Below the pieces are notes generated by a model that saw nothing but the letters and a program-made list of their open reading frames with translations, was not told where the DNA came from and searched no databases. Below, piece after piece: positions 1 to 6,807 of a stretch of 8,767 nucleotides of DNA (positions are counted from its first letter, which is position 1; every line of letters begins with the position of its first letter). Made by a program: the position numbers and the translations under genes. This stretch comes from Candidatus Melainabacteria bacterium GWA2_34_9 (GTDB taxonomy: Bacteria; Cyanobacteriota; Vampirovibrionia; Gastranaerophilales; UBA9971): assembly GCA_001784535.1 (NCBI GenBank), contig MFRJ01000039.1:1-8767 (forward strand). The letters run 5' to 3'.

Positions 1-165
1 CATACAATACGGCACAGCTTCGCTACTCATCTGCTTGAAAACGGGGCTGATTTAAGAATTGTTCAGGAATTACTGGGACATTGCGATGTTTCTACAACGC
101 AATTATATACCCACATAAGCAAAAAACGCCTTAAAGACGTTTATTTTGCTATAAATAATGATTAA
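1..165 (+). CDS. Tyrosine recombinase, XerC/XerD type, C-terminal fragment
   Basis: The window opens inside this gene; 54 residues and a TAA stop remain. The peptide begins HTIRHSFATHLLENGADLR and continues through QELLGH and TTQLYTH, the classic C-terminal box of XerC/XerD-family site-specific recombinases. Catalytic positions visible are the HxxR pair (H1, R4), the His of LGH (H27) and the nucleophilic Tyr of LYTH (Y36). The first catalytic Arg and the Lys lie upstream of the window. Family knowledge: these enzymes resolve chromosome dimers at dif sites with FtsK, and relatives serve integrative elements. The close match to the housekeeping Xer consensus favours a chromosomal XerC or XerD, but the fragment cannot separate the two, nor exclude a phage or integron enzyme. 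It converges on the antiporter gene with only 5 bases between the stop codons. Confidence 0.9.
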   Translation, partial: HTIRHSFATHLLENGADLRIVQELLGHCDVSTTQLYTHISKKRLKDVYFAINND

Positions 166-170
166 ACTTT

Positions 171-1223
171 TTACCCGTGATTTAAAATTTTAAATATCAC
201 ATAAATCAAGAAAAAAGCATAAAACAATCCGCCTGTTAAAAGCGCTGACGGCTGTAAAACCCCTTTATTACGAACAATATTAAGATAAACCACCCCTACC
301 GAAAGGTAAACCATTAAAACATTTACAAGAGCGTCTATACTTAAAATCCAGGGAGTAAGGGCTAAACCGACTGCTGTAGGGATACAACTCTGAAAAACCA
401 TTGCTCCTGTTATATTTCCCATAGCAAGAGTATCTTTTTTTGCCCTAATCCATATTACACTGTTGAATTTTTCAGGGAGTTCCGTTGCAATAGGCGTAAT
501 AATAAGACTCAAAATAAGAGGATTAATTTTGAAAAATTCAGCTAAAAATTCGATTTGCCCAACAAATACATGAGCAAGAAGGATTATGCCGACAAGAGCA
601 ATCATCAATTGAATTATGATAAAAGTAAGCTGAAGATTTTTTGGCGGTTCTATATATTTTGTAAGGTAAAGAGCTGCCAGTTCTTCCTGACCGCCTTCTG
701 TTTCTTTGCTTGCGGTTTGTATAGTTTTTATAACATAAACAAGATAAACTATTAGCAAAACACCTGCCATTACCCATTTCAAAGGTCTAAACGGAATAAA
801 AGAGCTTAAAATAGAAATAGTATAGGCAAGCGCAAAATAATGAAGGTCCCTAAACATAACAACTGTGTTTACAGGCATTTCTTTATTTCGTCTTCCTGTC
901 CTTGTAAAAATAACTACAGCAAGTCCTGTTACGAAAAATGCAAGTGTGCCTAGCATAAATGGCGCACCAAGTATAGCACCTATACCTATTTCATTTGCTT
1001 TTTCCATGTCTGTTCCGGCAAGATATCCACCAACTATAGCAACAAGTGGAACTATTGTTTCGGGAAGAGCCGTTCCTACTGCAGCAAGAACACTTCCTAC
1101 AGCTCCTTCAGACAGATTTAATTCTTCTCCAAGATGCTCCACAGCATTGGTAAAAACCACACAGGCAAGCACTATAAGCGCTAAAATTATTAATATTGAC
1201 CCAAAAGACAAAAACACTTCCAT
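171..1223 (-). CDS. Sodium/calcium exchanger (CaCA) family membrane protein
   Basis: A 350-residue, very hydrophobic protein with about ten predicted membrane segments, arranged as two homologous halves around a charged cytoplasmic stretch near residues 168-195 (TASKETEGGQEE). The first half carries GTALPET (residues 50-56) and the second ATELPEK with GNITGA (E251, N270). These are the alpha-1 and alpha-2 repeats of the Ca2+:cation antiporter superfamily, whose paired glutamates bind the ion. In the first half the expected GNxxGS-like stretch is replaced by GIGAILGAPF, so this is a divergent member and the ion (Ca2+, Na+ or another cation) is not settled. The ATG is preceded by GAGGAG six or seven bases upstream, which supports this start. 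The gene is divergent from nrnA and convergent with the recombinase gene. Likely role: cation efflux or homeostasis in the inner membrane. Confidence 0.82.
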   Translation of the reverse strand: MEVFLSFGSILIILALIVLACVVFTNAVEHLGEELNLSEGAVGSVLAAVGTALPETIVPLVAIVGGYLAGTDMEKANEIGIGAILGAPFMLGTLAFFVTGLAVVIFTRTGRRNKEMPVNTVVMFRDLHYFALAYTISILSSFIPFRPLKWVMAGVLLIVYLVYVIKTIQTASKETEGGQEELAALYLTKYIEPPKNLQLTFIIIQLMIALVGIILLAHVFVGQIEFLAEFFKINPLILSLIITPIATELPEKFNSVIWIRAKKDTLAMGNITGAMVFQSCIPTAVGLALTPWILSIDALVNVLMVYLSVGVVYLNIVRNKGVLQPSALLTGGLFYAFFLIYVIFKILNHG

Positions 1224-1259
1224 AACACTCTCCTCATTTTTAGTATTAGATTAATTTTG

Positions 1260-1268
1260 ATTATGCTA
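1260..1268 (-). promoter_or_regulatory. Putative -10 element of the antiporter gene
   Basis: On the minus strand this reads TAGCATAAT, a -10-like hexamer CATAAT. At 17 bases spacing there is a weak -35-like TTGCGT (1283-1288). It would give a leader of roughly 30 bases before the antiporter ATG. The same nine bases occur upstream of the minus-strand secreted-protein gene at 7619-7627. Assigned by eye only. Confidence 0.3.
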
Positions 1269-1272
1269 CAAT
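1264..1272 (+). promoter_or_regulatory. Putative extended -10 element of the nrnA-like gene
   Basis: The sequence TGCTACAAT has the TGN extension followed by TACAAT, one mismatch from TATAAT. No good -35 is visible, as is common for extended -10 promoters. Transcription would start near 1279, which excludes the TTG codon at 1276 as a start and favours the ATG at 1318 with a leader of about 40 bases. It overlaps the opposing minus-strand -10 candidate. Confidence 0.4.
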
Positions 1273-1317
1273 CTTTTGGTAAACGCAAAAGAATTATATC
1301 TAGAAATCAAACTAACA

Positions 1318-2304
1318 ATGAATATAGCTCAAAAAGCAGCTGAAAGCATTAAAAAAGCAAAAACCATCATAATTTTCCATCATGTTGCTCCTGATGGGGA
1401 TGGTCTTGGCTCTTCGCTGGCTTTAAAAGAAATGATAAGCCAACTTGACAGCGTAAATAAGCTAGATGCTGTTATTACAGGAAAAATTCCCGACACCTAC
1501 AAATTTTTACCGGGTATAGAGTATCTTAAAAAATCGAACGAAAGCAGTCTTCATCAAAGTTATGACCTTGCAATTGCTCTTGATTGCGCATGCAAAGATC
1601 GTCTTGGAGATGCTGAAGAATTATTTAATAATGCCCGAAACACTCTTAACATAGACCATCATATAAGTGATGACGGATTTGCCGATATTGACTGGATAGA
1701 GCCTAAAGCTTCAGCGACAGGAGAGATTTTATTTAAATTAATTGAGCCTCTCGGAGTTAAATTAACACAAAATATCGCAATTGACCTTTATACAGCAATA
1801 TTAACAGATACTGGCGGATTTAAATTCGAGAATACAAAGCCTGAAACATTTAAAATATGTGCTGAATTACTAGCTGCTGGGGCTGATCCTGTTAATATTT
1901 ATAATGAATGCTATGAATCAAAGCCTCTTGCAATGGTAAAACTTCATGCACGGACTATTGATAACGCTATTTTTCTTGAAAATAATGAAATAGTTTATAC
2001 CAAAATAACAAGGCGACTTCTTGAAGAAATTAATGCCAGTGATGACCATATAGATGGAATTACAGAGGCATTAAGACAAATAGATTCAGTAAAAATCGCA
2101 CTCGTATTCAAAGAAACTACAAGAGGAACAACCAAAGTCAGCTTTAGAAGCAACGGTATTAACGTTTGCGAAATAGCAAGCTTCTTTGGGGGCGGCGGTC
2201 ATAAACTTGCATCAGGCTGTTTACTTGAAAAAAATATTGAAGACACTGTTAATGATGTCATTACAACTGTACGAAAACAGGTTATAAAAGCCAGAGTGCA
2301 CTAA
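1318..2304 (+). CDS. nrnA: NrnA-like DHH/DHHA1 phosphoesterase (nanoRNase / pAp phosphatase)
   Basis: A 328-residue cytoplasmic protein of normal family length. The N-terminal DHH domain shows HHVAPDGDGLGS (residues 21-32, metal-binding D26 and D28), LDCA with D89, DHH at 113-115, and TAILTDTGGF for the fourth motif. The C-terminal DHHA1 domain ends with GGGGHKLASG (291-300), the substrate-binding glycine/histidine loop. Family knowledge: NrnA degrades 2-5 nt RNA to mononucleotides and dephosphorylates 3'-phosphoadenosine 5'-phosphate; related enzymes cleave cyclic-di-AMP or pGpG, and sequence alone does not separate these. The frame is open back to a TTG at 1276, but homology begins at the ATG at 1318 and a promoter-like -10 ends at 1272, so I choose the ATG. 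No clear Shine-Dalgarno precedes it. It converges with the M16 gene, leaving 21 bases between stops. Confidence 0.9.
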   Translation: MNIAQKAAESIKKAKTIIIFHHVAPDGDGLGSSLALKEMISQLDSVNKLDAVITGKIPDTYKFLPGIEYLKKSNESSLHQSYDLAIALDCACKDRLGDAEELFNNARNTLNIDHHISDDGFADIDWIEPKASATGEILFKLIEPLGVKLTQNIAIDLYTAILTDTGGFKFENTKPETFKICAELLAAGADPVNIYNECYESKPLAMVKLHARTIDNAIFLENNEIVYTKITRRLLEEINASDDHIDGITEALRQIDSVKIALVFKETTRGTTKVSFRSNGINVCEIASFFGGGGHKLASGCLLEKNIEDTVNDVITTVRKQVIKARVH

Positions 2305-2325
2305 AACGAGTATTGATATAAAAAT

Positions 2326-4932
2326 TTAAATACTTCTGACAAGCACCACAGAGGCTTTTTCAGGATGCAAATATTTCTTTGCGGTTTCTTCAACTTGCTC
2401 TTTTGTAATTGAACTTATAATTTCGGTGTAATCATTTATATAATCATCACCGAGTTCATAAAATTCGTTTACTAAAAGGGTCTTTGCTATCCCGTTATTA
2501 CTGGCAAACCGTAGAGGATAAGCTCCTACATTGTAGGATTTTGCATATTCCAGTTCTAAATCAGTAATTCCATCATTAATAAACCTGTTTATTTCTTCTT
2601 TTAAAGCGTTTATAGCTATATCTACACGGTTATCATCAACTCCAAACCTGACAGACCATCCTCCGGGAATCAACAGTGACGTAAAACCAGACGAGATACT
2701 ATAAACAAGTCCGAGTTCTTCTCTTAATTTTTTGCCTATCCTGCTTGATAGAGCACCGCTTCCTCCAAGTATAAAGTTCATTATCAAAGCTTTATGGTAA
2801 TCAGGATCGTTTCTTGTCAAGTTTCCATAGTGACCAAATACAACTTTTGTCTCTGTTTTATTTTTTACAGGCACTATTTGCTGTTTAAATTCATTCTGAA
2901 GCTTAACAGGTTTAATTTTAGGGTAAATTGTTTCTTTTTTTGCCCAGTGATAAAAATGCTTTTCAACCAGATTAAAAGCTTCTTCCATTTCTATATTTCC
3001 GGCTATAGCCATAATAGTGTTGTTAGGGGCATAAAATCTGTCATAAAATCCTTTTATATCTTCCAGATAGATATTTTTTATTTGTTTTTCCTGTGTTGAA
3101 TGACTAAATGCATACCAGGGATGACTTTTTTGGAAAATCATCCGTTTAAAATACATATTTGCAAGGAAATCAGAGTTGTTTTTTCTCTGTTTTATGCCTG
3201 CTATATAGAATTTTTTCATTTTTTCAAATTCATCTTCAGGAAAAGACGGTTCTGTCAAAATTTCAGACAGAAGGCTGAGAATATATGGAAAATCTTCTTT
3301 TACACAAGAGAGAGCGAAATTAACAGATTCTGTAATATTTCCAATACCAACAGTAGCGCCTCTTGACTCAACTTCTACTGCAATTTCAAGCTTTGTTTTG
3401 TTTTTTGTGCCTCTGTTCATCATTCCGCCACACATAAAAGGTAACGACGGGTTAACAGTGCCTGCATAAAGATTGCCTGCAAATATAGTTCCGTATAATT
3501 TTACCGTATCACTTATATTATTTGGAGAAACCAGAACTTTTATTCCGTTAGAGGTTATTCTTTTTGAAAAATTGACGGGATAAGGTTTGGTTTTTGATTC
3601 TATAATTATTGGAAGAGGATTATTGCTTTGTTTATTTTCAGGAACAATTTTATAATCTGATATAGGAGAAATTACTCTTTTTTCACCCTGTACAGGAATA
3701 AAATGACCTACTGTGCAGTTTTTTCTTGTTAAATATAGTTTTGATACTCTTTTAATATCATCCAGAGTTACTTTTTGGATATTATTAATATAATTTTCAA
3801 AAAATTTATAAGTACTTATAGTTTCATAATAACCTATAAGGTAGGCATACTTTAATGTTCCGTCTTTATTAAATTCAAAACTCGACCGGATTCGTTTTTT
3901 TGTACTTTCGAGTTCTTCTTCTGTATATGATTTATGGTTATAAATATTATTAATTTCGTCAAAAATCCTGTTTTCTGCTTCGGTATGGCTTATATTAGGG
4001 AACAAAGTCGCTATTATAGTAAATAATCCTGAATCTTTTGTTATTTCAACGTTTGTACTTATATCGGTAGCTATTTGTTTTTCTACTAATTCCTGATGTA
4101 TCCTGCTACTTACGCCTGTATTAAGCATCTCACCAATTACCAGCAAAGGAAAAATATCATCATGATCATAGGAAGGAATATGATAAGCCAGCTTTACGAT
4201 AGAATAACTACCTGCTTTACTCACTTGAGTTCTTCTTAAGTGGTTTTGAGGGTTTTCTTTTTCAACAAAAGAAACTGTTTCACCAGGTGGAATAGAATCA
4301 AAATGTTTTTTTATAAGTCTAATAGCTTCATCCTGGTCAAAATTTCCCACCACAACTATGGTTGCATTATTTGGTTTATAAAAATTGTCATAATAAGCCT
4401 GCAAATCCTGAATAGTAATATTCTTTACATCTTCAGCCAGGCCTATAATCGGATTTCGATAAGGGTGTTTTTTATATGTTTTGAGTCGTATAGCATTTTC
4501 TAACTCGGAATACGGGTTATCAAGACCTTTTTCAAGTTCGGCAAGGATTATTCCGACTTCTGTTTTTCTGTCATTTTCATTTAAAATAAGTTTATGCATT
4601 CGCTGTGATTCAATTATCATGGCGAGTTCAAGCTTGCTAGTAGTAAATGTTTCGTAGTAGCAAGTGAAATCCCTTGAAGTATACGCGTTAAAATTCCCGC
4701 CATTTCTGTTTATTTCAGAAACGATCTGCCCATAATCAAATAATTCTGTTCTTTTAAAACTTAAATGCTCAAGAAAATGCGACAAACCTGTTTTACCGGC
4801 TACTTCATTTCGGGAACCAACTTTGTACCAGACCATAAAAGTGGCGGAAGGAGCGCCGCAATAAGAATAAAACAAAATTTTAAGTCCGTTATCAAGTTTA
4901 TGTTCAGAAATGCTAATATTATTCCGATTCAT
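2326..4932 (-). CDS. Tandem (two-unit) M16 family zinc metallopeptidase
   Basis: 868 residues, about twice a single M16B subunit, made of two homologous halves. The first half has the inverted zinc motif HFLEH (52-56), followed about 75 residues later by AELE (E132), the expected third ligand, then NAYTSRDFTCYYE and YKPNNATIVVVGNF. The second half starts near residue 450 (ITSNGIKVLVSPN). At the place of HxxEH it has FMCGG (499-503), so it cannot bind zinc there. It retains SSRIGKKLREELGLVYS with R737 and Y744, the Arg/Tyr pair that binds substrate in M16 enzymes. There is no signal peptide, so a cytoplasmic peptidase is likely; the substrate is unknown. Its ATG lies inside the end of the amidohydrolase gene (14-base overlap) behind a weak TGGAA, implying translational coupling. 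Confidence 0.9.
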   Translation of the reverse strand: MNRNNISISEHKLDNGLKILFYSYCGAPSATFMVWYKVGSRNEVAGKTGLSHFLEHLSFKRTELFDYGQIVSEINRNGGNFNAYTSRDFTCYYETFTTSKLELAMIIESQRMHKLILNENDRKTEVGIILAELEKGLDNPYSELENAIRLKTYKKHPYRNPIIGLAEDVKNITIQDLQAYYDNFYKPNNATIVVVGNFDQDEAIRLIKKHFDSIPPGETVSFVEKENPQNHLRRTQVSKAGSYSIVKLAYHIPSYDHDDIFPLLVIGEMLNTGVSSRIHQELVEKQIATDISTNVEITKDSGLFTIIATLFPNISHTEAENRIFDEINNIYNHKSYTEEELESTKKRIRSSFEFNKDGTLKYAYLIGYYETISTYKFFENYINNIQKVTLDDIKRVSKLYLTRKNCTVGHFIPVQGEKRVISPISDYKIVPENKQSNNPLPIIIESKTKPYPVNFSKRITSNGIKVLVSPNNISDTVKLYGTIFAGNLYAGTVNPSLPFMCGGMMNRGTKNKTKLEIAVEVESRGATVGIGNITESVNFALSCVKEDFPYILSLLSEILTEPSFPEDEFEKMKKFYIAGIKQRKNNSDFLANMYFKRMIFQKSHPWYAFSHSTQEKQIKNIYLEDIKGFYDRFYAPNNTIMAIAGNIEMEEAFNLVEKHFYHWAKKETIYPKIKPVKLQNEFKQQIVPVKNKTETKVVFGHYGNLTRNDPDYHKALIMNFILGGSGALSSRIGKKLREELGLVYSISSGFTSLLIPGGWSVRFGVDDNRVDIAINALKEEINRFINDGITDLELEYAKSYNVGAYPLRFASNNGIAKTLLVNEFYELGDDYINDYTEIISSITKEQVEETAKKYLHPEKASVVLVRSI

Positions 4933-6220
4933 TAAGAAATTTCCATTGTTCTGATGTGAATTTCCCGCTTTTTGCTATCTGATGTCCTTTGATATAAATC
5001 TCATCAGGCTTTTCTTTATTAAAAATATCCTGATACAGATCCTTCGCTTTGCTCAGAATGACAAAAGAGTTTAAATTAAACACCAGAAAATCAGCGTCTT
5101 TGCCTTCTTCGAGAGAACCTGTTATATCATCAATTTTCAATATGCTGGCTGAATTTATTGTTAACATATCCATAAGTTTTTGAAAATCCAGACCTGTATA
5201 ATCTTTAGCATATTTCGCTTCATTCAAAATACTTAAGTCATAGTTACTGAACCTGCTATCAGTTCCCAGCCCTGTGTTTTGAAGAATATTTTGAGATAAA
5301 TTGTTGAAATTTAGCGTTTTTTTGTGAAGCAGCATGTTGCTTCTCGGACAATGCGCAATTCCTACGCCATAACTTACAAGCTTTTCAAGCGATTTTTCGT
5401 CCAGTTCTATACAATGAGCAACTGTTAAATTTCCTTTTAATCTCTCCAAAACACCAAGCTTTTCCAGATATTCAACGGGGTTCATCCCTGATTCATAAGG
5501 TTTCATATTATCCCATTTGACCAGCTTGTGGATTTTGTCTATGCCTGAAGGTTTATTATTCAGCCAATTAATTTCATCCTGTGATTCTGCAAGGTGAGTA
5601 TGTACTAAAATATTTTCCTCTGCTGAAAATTTAGCAATTTCTTCCCATAAAGTATTGTGAACATTATAAATAGAATGAGGGGAAATCCCTATTGTTACAT
5701 TTTTTGAAGTATTTTCTCTAATCTGTTTTTGAAGTTTTTCAATTTCTTTTTTACTGTTTTCTTCGTTGTTTGAAAAAGTTTCAAGAAACACAAAGCTTTT
5801 TAAATCAAGGTTCTTCAGGATACCTAAAAAAGATTCTTCTCTTGAAAGCTGGATTATGCAGGTACACCCTGATAAAACTGTCTCTCTTAAGCCGTTTTTG
5901 AATGATTTTATTTTCTTAGCTTCTGACCAGAAAAAGTATTGCTTCATTAAACTTATTATCCAATCAGCAAAATCAATATTTTGGGGTATCTGCTCAGGCT
6001 TAAATAGTGGTTTTAAGTCTGTATACTGCAAATGCGTATGCAAGTTTACAAAACCGGGAGTTATCACAGCATTTCCAAAGTCTATAACTTCCATATTTTC
6101 AGGAACTTTGTTGTTTTCAACTATATCAAAAACTTTTCCGTCCTGAACTACAAGAACGCTGTTCTCGTAAATCTTTTCCCCTGAAGAAATTATGTATTTT
6201 GATTTGTAGAATTTATGCAT
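4919..6220 (-). CDS. Amidohydrolase-superfamily deaminase/hydrolase (SsnA/MtaD/TrzN-like)
   Basis: 433 residues from the ATG at 6220; a GTG two codons upstream (6226) is an alternative, and neither has a clear ribosome site. The small beta-sandwich opens the protein (VLVVQDGKVFDI), then the TIM barrel shows NLHTHL (H61, H63), VHTHLAE (H209, E212), VAHCIEL (H269) and GLGTDSRFSN (D321). These are the mononuclear metal site of the adenosine/cytosine-deaminase-like amidohydrolases. The C-terminal sandwich has GSLEEGKDADFLVFNLN and IYIKGHQI. Known family members deaminate S-adenosylhomocysteine/methylthioadenosine, guanine, aminofutalosine or s-triazines; which applies here cannot be read from the sequence. 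Residues 387-395 (VILSKAKDL) are encoded by an interspersed-repeat-like sequence within the C-terminal sandwich. It follows the deaminase gene by about 40 bases and overlaps the peptidase start. Confidence 0.85.
   Translation of the reverse strand: MHKFYKSKYIISSGEKIYENSVLVVQDGKVFDIVENNKVPENMEVIDFGNAVITPGFVNLHTHLQYTDLKPLFKPEQIPQNIDFADWIISLMKQYFFWSEAKKIKSFKNGLRETVLSGCTCIIQLSREESFLGILKNLDLKSFVFLETFSNNEENSKKEIEKLQKQIRENTSKNVTIGISPHSIYNVHNTLWEEIAKFSAEENILVHTHLAESQDEINWLNNKPSGIDKIHKLVKWDNMKPYESGMNPVEYLEKLGVLERLKGNLTVAHCIELDEKSLEKLVSYGVGIAHCPRSNMLLHKKTLNFNNLSQNILQNTGLGTDSRFSNYDLSILNEAKYAKDYTGLDFQKLMDMLTINSASILKIDDITGSLEEGKDADFLVFNLNSFVILSKAKDLYQDIFNKEKPDEIYIKGHQIAKSGKFTSEQWKFLNESE
5037..5062 (-). 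repeat. Interspersed-repeat-like element inside the amidohydrolase gene
   Basis: On the minus strand this 26-base stretch starts GTCATTCTGAGCAAAGCG and ends AAGGATCT, about half G+C in an AT-rich gene. From general knowledge, sequences of the form CATTCTGAGC-(n)-GCGAAGGATCT recur in many bacterial genomes as small dispersed repeats. They are recognisable from spurious peptides such as VILSKAKDL or CHSERSEES. Here it is read in frame as VILSKAKDL within the amidohydrolase, just after the conserved DADFLVFNLNS strand. Only one copy is in the window, so its repeat nature rests on recognition, not on counting. Confidence 0.6.
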
Positions 6221-6264
6221 TATCACAACAAAGATTTAAGTACTAATCAGAAGAATTAGAGAAG

Positions 6265-6735
6265 TTATAAGGGGTGGCTACTGCCACCTTTTTGACTGCT
6301 ATTTAGGTCGTTGCGGAGGTCTTCCACTTTAAAGCGGATAATTTCCGCATTATCATTCTTTTGAATATAAATATCTTTCAATCCTGCCTGAACTATAAAC
6401 CTTTTACAAAGAATACAAATCTGGTCATGTCCGTAAATATAAATCGTTCCATTTTGGCAAGTTTTTTCTCCCGCCTGAATAATAGCGTTTTGCTCGGCAT
6501 GTATTGACTGGCATGTCTCATATCTGGTGCCTGAAGGAATATTATTTTCCACACGATAGCATAAACCCTTTTCAAGGCAGGAAATCACTTTGCTTGGAGT
6601 GCCGTTATAGCCTGTTGATTTAATTTTATTATTAGTATCAACAATTACTGCGCCGACTTGCGCTCTTATACAGCTTGAACGACTTGATGCCTGTTTGGCA
6701 AACCCCATAAAATATTCCGTAAAACTGGGACGCAT
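6265..6735 (-). CDS. Deoxycytidylate (dCMP) deaminase-like zinc enzyme
   Basis: 156 residues, the usual size of a bacterial ComEB/dCMP deaminase. Visible motifs: VGAVIVD and STGYNGTP near the N-terminus (residues 27-47), SIHAEQNAI with zinc ligand H79 and catalytic E81, and ICILCKR with zinc ligands C107 and C110, followed by the typical IVQAGLKDIYI. Family role: hydrolytic deamination of dCMP to dUMP, feeding thymidylate synthesis. The Pro of the usual PCxxC is Ile here, and the preceding YIYGHDQ differs from the common TLEP, so this is a sub-branch and a related nucleotide substrate is possible. The ATG has AGAGG ten bases upstream. It is the first gene of the minus-strand cluster with the amidohydrolase and M16 peptidase. 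The last residues, KGGSSHPL, are encoded by a GC-rich hairpin. Confidence 0.85.
   Translation of the reverse strand: MRPSFTEYFMGFAKQASSRSSCIRAQVGAVIVDTNNKIKSTGYNGTPSKVISCLEKGLCYRVENNIPSGTRYETCQSIHAEQNAIIQAGEKTCQNGTIYIYGHDQICILCKRFIVQAGLKDIYIQKNDNAEIIRFKVEDLRNDLNSSQKGGSSHPL
6273..6293 (+). terminator. Intrinsic-terminator-like hairpin at the deaminase 3' end
   Basis: On the plus strand GGTGGC (6273-6278), loop TACT, GCCACC (6283-6288) is followed directly by TTTTT (6289-6293), the textbook shape of a Rho-independent terminator. All genes here run on the minus strand, where the hairpin lies in the last codons of the deaminase and is followed by CCCTTATAA, with no U tract. It could stop antisense transcripts, be a palindromic repeat remnant, or form a 3'-end or intercistronic mRNA structure. 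The shape is certain; the function is not. Confidence 0.4.
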
Positions 6736-6770
6736 TTAATTTATACCTCTTATATATCTGTTTTTTATTT

Positions 6771-6787
6771 TCTATAACAGTATAACA
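6771..6787 (-). promoter_or_regulatory. Putative promoter of the deaminase-amidohydrolase-peptidase cluster
   Basis: The minus strand reads TGTTATACTGTTATAGA: two consecutive TGN-TATAnn extended -10 candidates (TGTTATACT and TGTTATAGA) eight bases apart. They lie 36-52 bases upstream of the deaminase ATG, between it and the preceding gene. No strong -35 is seen. A promoter here would make the three-gene cluster independent of the secreted-protein gene upstream. Confidence 0.4.
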
Positions 6788-6807
6788 TTTGAAAGTATAA
6801 ATTAAAA

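Noticed and set aside
180..195. 16-base perfect palindrome ATTTAAAATTTTAAAT
   Set aside because: It is pure A/T and lies in codons for hydrophobic and lysine residues of the antiporter, so chance is a sufficient explanation.
865..1254. Open plus-strand frame of about 129 codons opposite the antiporter gene
   Set aside because: It is antisense to a clear membrane-protein gene with conserved motifs, has no recognisable domain, and the opposite strand has the ribosome site.
1276..1317. TTG-initiated N-terminal extension of the nrnA-like protein (14 residues)
   Set aside because: It overlaps the likely transcription start, lacks a ribosome site, and the family homology starts at the ATG at 1318.
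2308..2335. Weak inverted repeat AGTATT...AATACT between the convergent nrnA and M16 ends
   Set aside because: Only six AT-rich base pairs with a 14-base loop and no U tract; too weak to call a terminator.
5766..6146. Open plus-strand frame of about 126 codons opposite the amidohydrolase
   Set aside because: It lies fully antisense to a gene with all metal-binding motifs, and its translation shows no family features.
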